A DNA stretch of 64,000 nt from Parapristionchus giblindavisi (Eukaryota; Nematoda; Chromadorea; Rhabditida; Diplogasteridae), in NCBI GenBank assembly GCA_943737045.1, contig CALSFV010000009.1, positions 1,662,684 to 1,726,683 of the forward strand, in the 5' to 3' direction. Each line of letters starts with the position of its first letter. The stretch's first letter is position 1. The notes beneath the pieces were generated by a model. It saw only the letters and a program-made list of their open reading frames with translations, ran no database searches and was not told the origin of the DNA. The translations under genes were made by a program, and so were the position numbers. Positions 56,779 to 64,000 of the stretch are shown here, one piece after another.

Positions 56779-59700
56779 ATGGTATATGAATGGGCTACTG
56801 TCGAAGAGAGAAGAAGACTGCTAGAGGTAAATAATATCTATCGCTAGTTCTTAATAGTGTGTATACACAATTACAACTCGAGTAAATTTTACTCTGCGCT
56901 CTGGCCACACAAGGAAAGCGAGAGATCATTGCCAGAGCGGAGAGTAAAATTTGCTCGTGGTATTCCTTTAAATGAAACTGTTTCATTGTCAGCTGTTGAT
57001 AGCAGAAGGCAGGGAATTACCTGAGAATGCGGCCGCTCTCACCGCACTCACGTGGTCTCCCCAGGATATGTATGCATTATTTATTGATTTAAAAAAAATT
57101 TCATAGAATTTCGCATGAAAATATATAATTCCAGTGAGAAATAAGTTTCAGGTCCGCCTTTTCTCGATTGCGATTCTTTTCCTCCAAAGAAAACGAAGAC
57201 AAAGATCGCCCACCCGTGTACGTATTCATATTGGAAGTAACGGAGAGTGAAGTGTGAGTGGAAATTTCATTTGTTTAAATTAATGACGGAGTCGTTGAAA
57301 TGACCTTGACAAAAAACCGGGAAAGACAACCTGTGAAACGAAAATCGATCAAACGGTTTAAAAAATCTTTTAATATATTTTAAATAAATATTTTTAAAAT
57401 TTAAATAACACCTACAGTACCGTGCAAAAGTATATCCACTTTTGCTTTTTTCGTCATAACTTTTTTCAAACTCAACCGATCATGTCCAGCTTTTCAGGGA
57501 GTATTTTAGATTATTTTCACGTGTTTTACACAACAAATTAGCCCGGGTGAACTCTTATGGTGAAATTTATTTAAAATTTATCAAAAATCACAAAAGTGAG
57601 ATTTTCATTTTCTTCGATTTCGTCTTAATTTTTTCACTCATTTCGCTACCAATGTGTGTTATATCATTTTAAAACTATAAAACGGTATCCCGGGAGCAAG
57701 AATCTACCGATATTCGAGTGAGAATCCATTCGTCGTGGACGTCAGATGGGACTGTCCGCAGTCACCCTCTGATAGCAGTTCCGGATATCTATTTCGACTA
57801 TTCACAAGGTCAACAAAACTCCAACCGATGCTCAAACAATGAAGAAAACTTATGCACGATCTCACAAGACGACCACGATATCTAATCGTCTGATTACTTG
57901 TATCTCGAAGGAGACCCGAGGCTCAATGCAAGGGACGTCAATCGGGAACTGGCGGAATTTCACCAAATTATTGTAAAGCTTATAAACTTGGCAGAAAAGA
58001 TGTTTCAGGTGTCCGTGTACATCGTGCAATGTCGTCTTTGTGCGTCGAGACTATTCAGAAGTCTGCATATCTAGAAACCGCTGATCCCGAAACGATTCGC
58101 AAAGCAAGAATCGTATGGGCAAAAGAGCACATTGATTGGACTCCCTAGCAATAGACGTAGGTCGTATTCACAGACGAAATCAAATTTCTGATGATTTTTT
58201 CGGGAGAATAACCCATTCTAGTCGTCAGGTTGACACTAGATTTGATTTGAAGTACATGCTGGCCACCGTGAAGCATGGTGGAGGATCGTTGATGTTGTGG
58301 GGTTACTTCTCTGTAGATGGGGTTGGTCTCCTGGTCTATATGAATGGAGTTATGAGTAAGGAGGACAACTGTAATATCCTAGAGACCCATTTCATTCCCT
58401 TAAACATCTTTTCAACCAAGTTTAGAAGCTTTAGGTACACGAATCTGGTGAAATTCCGCCAGTTCTCGCTTGATGTCCATTCTTCTGAACCACGGGTTCT
58501 CCTTCGAGATGCGAGTAATCGGACGATCAGATGTCAAAATCGTCTTGCGAGGTCGTTCATTAGTCTTCTTTATTGTTTGAGCATAGATTGGAGTTTTGAT
58601 GACCTTGTGGATAGTCGATAAAGACATCCGGACTTGCTATGAGAGAGTGTCTGCGGACAGCCCCATCTGACGTCCACGACAAATGGGTAATCACTCGGAT
58701 ATCGATAGATTCTTACTCCCAAGATACCTTGTCATAGTTCTAAAACGATATAACAAACATTGGTAGCGACATGAGTGAAAAAATTAAGACGAAATCGAAG
58801 AAAACGAAAATCTCACTTTTGTGATTTTTGATAAATTTGAAATAAATTTCACCATAAGAGTTCACCCGGGCTAATTTGTTGTGTAAAACACGTGAAAATA
58901 ATCTCAAAATACTCCCTGAAAAGCTGGACATGATCGGTTGAGTTTGAAAAAAGTTATGACGAAAAAGCAAAAGTGGATATACTTTTGCACGGTACTGTAT
59001 AAACTCTAGTTCAGACTAACATTCTACTGTCGTCCTCCAATCGGCGATCACAATATCGATCTACTCCAGCGATCAGTTAAAGGCCTACTCTTGTCCATCC
59101 CCACGCTATCGATGAACTCGGAAAGAATTGTCGTCGTTGGAGATACTATGTCGTGCATGAATGTTCGTGATTTATTGATCAAAAATATTTTAATCTTATT
59201 TCTGGGATTTGAGCGGTTTTCGTATGAACAACAATAGTGAAGATACCATTTTTTAAAGATAGACGTAGCGTGCGAAACACTTCTACATTTTCATTTATTC
59301 ATTTATTTAAGGTTGTGGATGCTCTACGCGATGCTCTTCCGTTCTTCTCGCCGACCAATGACACTGAAGTCTTTCTGTTCTACATGGCAGATCCGCAGAT
59401 CGAGGAATTGCAAAAGGTTAACGATATCTTCGTTTCGCATAATATACGAATATTCATCCTTTAGTTTCGTACTACATATTCGTTTCCTACAAGGAAAATT
59501 AATCGGCAAAATAACACAAAAAAATAAAAGTGACCCAAACAGTGTAGTTTTTGTTGAATATAAGACAATTCTTTGCAGACCGACATACGAGCGCCTGATG
59601 GCTATATCATCGACAACGTCGACATTGACAGAGACGCTTCGGTTATCCATGATCATTGGGAGCACGCTCGGTCGTTGGAATATACAAGTTATGCTTTTTT

Positions 59701-60793
59701 AAAGCGACAATGACCTCTCTCAATGGCCTCACACACTATTTCTCTGTTCTCTAACAACGAGACGGCAAAGACCGTTGAACAGGCCATAGAGAGGTCACTC
59801 TCCCTCTAAATGATGAAATTTCTATATTCATTTGTTTACTCTACTGGAATCGAACAGTGGCCATATACAAGGAAAACCGTTTCCTGGAAATGTGACGTCA
59901 TTAGCGTGGGCGGAGGATTTTTGTAAAACGCCTCCGCCTTCATTTTAAGATCGGAAATGACGTCACATTTTCCTGGAAAACGGATTTCCGTTGTTCCTGT
60001 ATATGGCCACAGAATTTGTTAATTGAATGTAAAACTGTCACAATTTCAGCGCACGTCTCACAGCATTTCCGTCTGCATGCGTGCGAGATTCCGACGGACA
60101 CACAGTCGCATGGGCGATGTCCGCGCCTTATGGACAGGTGGGTTCTTTTATTCATATACTTTCAAAATGTATTTATTTATTTAGTATTTACATATCATAT
60201 GGCTCTCAGATACATACCAAATGGCTCTGGCATCTGTTTGCTTTTTTAAAGTATTTAAAACATACTTTTTAAGCAATATTAATGATATGAATAATAATAG
60301 GATATTAGCAACACGTAAGCAAGAGATCACAGGAAAATGAAGTGCTTCACCTAGATTTCACATCTATTCGTTCTGCCCGAACATCGCGGAAAGGGGCTCG
60401 CGGAGCCGGTGGAATTGGCTTGCGTCAACCAGTTTATCAGGCAATATTCTATTAATTTTTATCTCGTGTGACCTTTGCATTTTTTACCTTTGCCTTTTAT
60501 AATGACTGAAGTAGAGAAGTAACTCACCTTATGAAATCTCTGACAAAATGCAGGCAAAAGCTCTACTAGCACAACTGATAGATAAAGAACTAGATGGATA
60601 AAAATATTTCATATCTTATTGTTGATAATGTTTTTGCAGGCTAGGACTCCGCCCCTTCAAATACGTCTACATCGGGAACGAGCGACTGATAACAGCCACT
60701 GATCGTAGCCGATTTTGGACAAAATGGACGGATACAAATGATCGGTGCCATCAAATGCACTTCGTGACCGTTTCTCGAACTGAAAACGTGTAA
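56779..60793 (+). CDS. GLYAT/FR47-type N-acyltransferase, about 299 residues, nine exons
   Basis: Exons 56779-56826, 56993-57069, 57152-57253, 59015-59162, 59312-59416, 59579-59670, 60050-60137, 60355-60440 and 60640-60793 sum to 900 nt with consistent phase. The product resembles glycine N-acyltransferase-like proteins, which move acyl groups from CoA to amino-acid acceptors. The N-terminal domain includes TALTWSP, VYVFILEVTE and DTEVFLFYMAD. The GNAT part shows APDGYIIDNVDID, IHDHWEHAR, AFPSACVRDSDG, SHLFVLPEHRGKGLA (acyl-CoA-binding R-G-G/A loop) and LRPFKYVYIGNERL. Length fits the family. Intron 8 begins with GC. The exon 6 end is uncertain: GT donors exist at 59671 and about 59690, and only the first keeps frame. 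A Tc1-like element fills intron 3, and MITEs lie in introns 1 and 6. Confidence 0.85.
57415..58997 (+). mobile_element. Tc1-like element in an intron, with HTH-coding long inverted arms
   Basis: The ends CAGTACCGTGCAAAAGT and its complement are flanked by TA (57413-57414 and 58998-58999). The arms of about 560-580 bp (57415 to about 57975, and 58415-58997) are inverted copies that both carry decayed HTH coding. The loop encodes the transposase core start on the plus strand: VVFTDEIKF (first Asp), KHGGGSLMLWGYFS and NCNILETHF. The second and third catalytic residues are missing. The termini differ from those of the element at 9203, so this is a different family with the same architecture. Confidence 0.88.
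59712..59812. mobile_element. MITE family A copy in intron 6 of the acyltransferase gene
   Basis: CTCAATGGCCTCACACACTA and the complementary right end GGCCATAGAGAGGTCACTC share the family hinge TTCTCTAACAACGAGA. It lies 20-40 bp downstream of the possible exon 6 donors. Confidence 0.7.
59850..60013. mobile_element. 164-bp palindromic MITE in intron 6
   Basis: GTGGCCATATACAAGGAAAA at the left is mirrored by CCTGTATATGGCCAC at the right. The inner arms match through TTTCCTGGAAATGTGACGTC and the centre includes GGCGGAGG and CCTCCGCC. A second sequence-related copy was not seen in this window. Confidence 0.75.
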
Positions 60794-60904
60794 CGGCTCG
60801 CTCCGGACTCGATTAACGATATCTAGCGTAATAGTAGCGTAGCGTAGTCGTCTTCGTCATTTTGACTGGTCAAGAGCGGTCGACTCTCATTTTCGTCCGT
60901 CTTC

Positions 60905-61172
60905 CACTAGCCTGACTCGATCCTCCCAACCCGGAATTGGCCAGCCGTGGGAGTAAGGCCCACACCATGGATCTCCAAATCTTCGTGACAACGATGGACG
61001 TCTCAATTGCCGATGGAAGTTCGTATGAAGGAGAAAGAGGAAGACGACTGGACAGTCGATAAGGTGGATAGATGCGGGCAACTCACGAGATACGATTCGC
61101 TCATTGGAGAACCCTAATGGCGACCCAGCTGACCCTAATCGGCTGAATAAAGTTGTTTTAATGTAAATGTAA
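60905..61172 (+). repeat. LINE-tail-like interspersed repeat
   Basis: This is a second long copy of the family at 48543-48900, in the same orientation, lacking about 90 internal bases. It ends CTGAATAAAGTTGTTTTAAT followed by AATGTAAAAATGT. A minus-strand partial family C copy follows at 61375-61478. Confidence 0.7.
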
Positions 61173-61872
61173 AAATGTAGCGTAAACGATCCCAACATAT
61201 CATCTTTCTGTCTCGAGAGTATATTATTTTTTTGATCATTCCATACATTTGAAAAAAAATATAAACAAATGTTCTCATTGCTACTTGCATACGTCATTAT
61301 AAATAAATTGCTAAAATAGCATGTAAACAGATAAGAACTTGAAGAAAAATCGATAATAAAAAATCGCGCTGTAAAGTAGGTCCGATGAATTTATTAGGAC
61401 TGAATTGGGCTTGAATTATCACTGGCATAGCAGTTATCACCAGCAGGACTTCGTGTGCCTTGAATAACCTTTTACCTTTTTATTTCTATGAGTGATGGCT
61501 ATCATTTGAATTAACAAATGAATAACAGCGAGATTTTTAAAAGAAGATAATGCTCATTTGAAATAGCCTGTTTTGTCCCTCTATCCAAGTGACAGAATGA
61601 TACTTTCACTGTCGTCTAGAAATGAGAGAGAATTGGGGTCAAACGAGCGAGCGTTCTTCTCTTCTCTCTTTCTTCCCTGTTTTCAATCGGTTGCATAGTT
61701 ATTGTATTTTTATATTGTTTGTGATTTTTTTGTAATATTTATATATTTTCACCCCAATTTTTGTCTCTCTCTATTGCATTCCCAATTGTGTCTACTTCTG
61801 TACCTCTCTTACGTAAATTTCAAAATAACTATTAACAGGTGTATAAGACCCATTATCTGAATATATATATAT

Positions 61873-62840
61873 ATGAAGACCCATTATCTACACAGACTCG
61901 TCGCCAGCCTCATTTTTGCGACCGGCTCACTTGCAAGTAAGAGATAGAAAATACATGCAACGCACAGAGAAAAGCGGTGTAACCCACAGCACACAGCTAT
62001 GAAGTATTTAACACTTTTCGTGTGTTAAATAGCTCAAAAAGTGTTAAATATATCACTTCGCAGGTCTTATGTGCTGTGGGTTTCACCACTTTTCTCTGTG
62101 TGAACTATCCACTAGTAAGCTTCGTTACGTCGTGCGTACGCATACGCACGATCGCAAACTGACAATGAGTCCGCTTAGGATACTTGGAAAGACGAATATG
62201 TTATGTGTTTGTTTATATGTATAATAATACGCAACCTTCAGACAGCATCGCCTTCTCCAGCAGTGCTGCTTCGATCTCAGCTCCGACTACGCCCATGACA
62301 CTGTATGACGTCGACGCTGAGTTGGCGAAGCTGTCCACATCATGTATGAGCGCTCGAGATCACGAGCAGATATGGGGCTACATCATCAAGCACACGATAG
62401 CGCGCTCGTACAATCGGATGTTGCTTTGGGGAGCGCTAGAGATGATTGGACAGACGGAGATGCGAGCGGCGCTCGACTTTGCGCCACGTCGTGCCTGGGC
62501 ACCCTACAACTCTACGGAACCTAGTGAGGGCGAACTGGCGTCGGCGCCCACCATTGAGGCCTACTACGATCTTAAAGAGCCGCGCTCTAACTCGTACAGT
62601 CTTGATAGCCTCTTCTTCTTGGAGCAAAATATGACGCCCGCGATTGCATATTTAGACGCGCGCTTCCCCTTCATTCGCGCCCATTATAGGCGAACATTTG
62701 CAAAGATTCGTCGGCGTAATGCAGGATTGATAGATAGGAAAGTAATTGATGGCATGATTGACGAGTTTCTCGCGGTTCTTAACAGAATAGGCAGTGCAAT
62801 TCCCCCAATGGTCATCGATCAAGAAGGCTGTCGGGAATAA
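61873..62840 (+). CDS. secreted protein of unknown function, about 220 residues
   Basis: Exon 1 (61873-61936) encodes the leader MKTHYLHRLVASLIFATGSL and ends with a GTAAGA donor. Exon 2 (62242-62840) follows an ACCTTCAG acceptor and keeps phase. An alternative start inside the intron (62184) would lack a leader and is less likely. The mature part has a Ser/Ala/Thr-rich start, then helical regions (DHEQIWGYIIKHTIARSYNR, LDARFPFIRAHYRRTF) and a C-terminal GSAIPPMVIDQEGCRE. There are only two cysteines and no recognised domain. A palindromic MITE (61966-62102) occupies most of the intron. Confidence 0.72.
61966..62102. mobile_element. 137-bp palindromic MITE in an intron
   Basis: CACAGAGAAAAGCGGTG at the left is mirrored by CACCACTTTTCTCTGTG at the right, with inner arms ACCCACAGCACA and TGTGCTGTGGGT and a GTTAAATA-rich hinge. 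It does not reach either splice signal of the secreted-protein gene. Confidence 0.75.
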
Positions 62841-63440
62841 TGTAATATGTTATATAGTAATACTATTTCATAGGTAAAAATGTGATAAGGGGAATTGAAG
62901 TGACTAGATCACGCGGTAAAGTAGGACTTCGTATGCTTTGAATAACGGGTCTTACCTCTACCTATTACTATTTCATGAAGTTACTTTCCCATCGTCTGAT
63001 CTCACACGTTTTTATCCCCTATTGTCTCACTATTAGCCTCTTATGTAAACTAATGTTATGTGTTTTACGGTATGATTCTAATGTTGATTGATCTTGTTCA
63101 CCTACCCCACATTTGTGGCATTGTTGTGTGTTCTAACATATTGAGATGTACTTCCGCCTATTGATTATTTCTACCCTATTTAAGTCTCTATCTGCCTTTT
63201 CCCCTTGCACCATATTGTGATCTTGGTTTAAAAAAATTTTTTTAACTTCTATTCTACTGTTCGATAAACATTACTGTTTAATCGACTGCTTTGGCATCCT
63301 AGTCTCCACAATGTATTGACTTATAGTCATTGCATTACGAATCGCTTGATTTAAAAAAAACAACAAAAAAAACGATGGAATAACCCTACGCTTGTATCCC
63401 GATACTGTATTGTGGAACGAGTAAACGAATGAGTAGATAA
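62841..63440. other. 3' flank, no gene recognised
   Basis: A partial family C copy on the minus strand lies at 62908-62962. The rest is AT-rich sequence without supported features. Confidence 0.5.
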
Positions 63441-63965
63441 CAGGGTTGGGCGGAAAAGGGTGACTGGTAAAAAATTCGGTAACGATAATTTACCGGTCTA
63501 ACATACCGGTAAAAAAACAGGTAAAACGGTAAAAACGGTAACTCTTAAAAACCCTTTAAAACCGCTAAAATTTTGTGCCAATTTAGTCTATACGTTTATT
63601 CATTACATTAAAACTGCGATATCCTGTCTCAAACTACATATATGAATGACAAACGGCTAATTTGTTCTGCTTTGTCCGTAGCCGTAGCAAAAAATGTTTT
63701 CATATCCTTTGTTATATTGATATATTTGATAAGTGTTATTTATTGAGAGAGTAACTGTCTGTTGAGACATAAAATCGCATTGGGATACGGACAATTTCGC
63801 AAGATATCGAACATAATTTTACAAAAAATAACGCAGAATATCTAGTGTAAATTTCGGTAATTACCGGTGAGAAACCGTAAAATTTACCGGTCGGTAAATT
63901 TTACGGTCAGGGACCGGTAAAACCGGTAAACAATCGGTAACGGAAAATTTTACCGCCCAACCCTG
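63441..63965. mobile_element. hAT-type MITE, inverted copy of the one at 15635
   Basis: CAGGGTTGGGCGG and CGCCCAACCCTG form the ends. ACCGGTAAAA repeats and an interior block (AGACATAAAATCGCATTGGG) match the reverse complement of 15635-16159. The length is the same (525 bp). The flanking 8-mers do not match cleanly, so the duplication has decayed. Confidence 0.82.
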
Positions 63966-64000
63966 GTAATACGATAATACGATTTATTATTGAGTAATAC

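Larger units (their letters stand above)
42575..56972. repeat. MITE family B: about a dozen copies scattered over 39-57 kb
   Basis: The copy is an about 110-bp palindrome: ends GGCACA-CC--AGCTAATTT and TTAGCTCGGGGTGTGCC, inner arms ACTCTCCGCTCTGGCAATG, and hinge TCTCGTAGACAAAGAAAGCG. Copies besides 39221-39326: 42575-42690, 43069-43175 (weak), 43671-43735 (partial), 43886-43995, 44827-44944, 46042-46152, 46743-46856, 48098-48138 (half), 48385-48472, 49162-49265 and 56872-56972. Several lie in introns of the genes at 39, 43, 45-47 and 57 kb. The coordinates of this entry span the cluster and are not a single element. Confidence 0.8.

Overview
The window is animal nuclear DNA, most probably from a nematode (inference). 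The host genes have many short exons, short GT-AG introns ending in TTTCAG-like acceptors, and start codons sitting a few bases after possible trans-splice acceptors. The gene content (an arginine kinase relic, a pecanex-family fragment, a GLYAT/FR47-type N-acyltransferase, small secreted proteins) and the Tc1, mariner, CR1 and Penelope-like elements fit. No bacterial, plasmid, CRISPR or viral locus was seen.

Left part (1-13 kb) is mostly transposable DNA: a short tandem repeat, a 7.2-kb foldback element (1952-9159) with roughly 1-kb inverted arms that holds a nearly complete CR1-like LINE, a Tc1-like element whose helix-turn-helix coding lies in both long inverted arms (9203-10745), and another foldback (11152-12698). 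At 13.35-14.89 kb is a seven-exon gene for a trypsin-fold serine protease with a visible His/Asp/Ser triad and no signal peptide. From 15.4 to 21.6 kb lie a decayed pecanex-family fragment, split by a hAT-type MITE with an 8-bp target duplication, and an arginine kinase pseudogene.

The centre (21.8-39 kb) is a nest of elements that can be unpicked in order. A TTAA-flanked foldback (22551-33183) received an 8.7-kb Penelope-like insertion. That insertion carries an N-terminal GIY-YIG domain followed by RT, the permuted order of the Naiad/Chlamys groups, plus an inverted copy of its own 5' end. Its RT gene was then split by a 1.5-kb foldback with a clean ATAA duplication, and its centre received a dead mariner. 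A second copy of the TTAA foldback (36980-38983) ends one base before the start codon of a secreted-protein gene.

The right part (34-63 kb) is more genic: a Gln/Gly/Leu-rich secreted peptide (34.5 kb), a Lys-rich secreted protein (39 kb), a tandem pair of secreted proteins with Ala-Pro-Ser-Thr repeats and an Arg/Glu-rich tail (40.8 and 43 kb), a complete six-exon four-transmembrane protein on the minus strand (45.0-47.7 kb), a complete nine-exon N-acyltransferase with a Tc1-like element in intron 3 (56.8-60.8 kb), and a secreted protein of unknown function (61.9-62.8 kb). A palindromic MITE of about 110 bp occurs about a dozen times here, mainly in introns and between genes. Long purine-rich tracts lie at 49.9-50.9 and 52.1-52.3 kb.

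All exon structures were inferred by eye from frame continuity, GT-AG signals and phase. None was checked against transcripts or databases.
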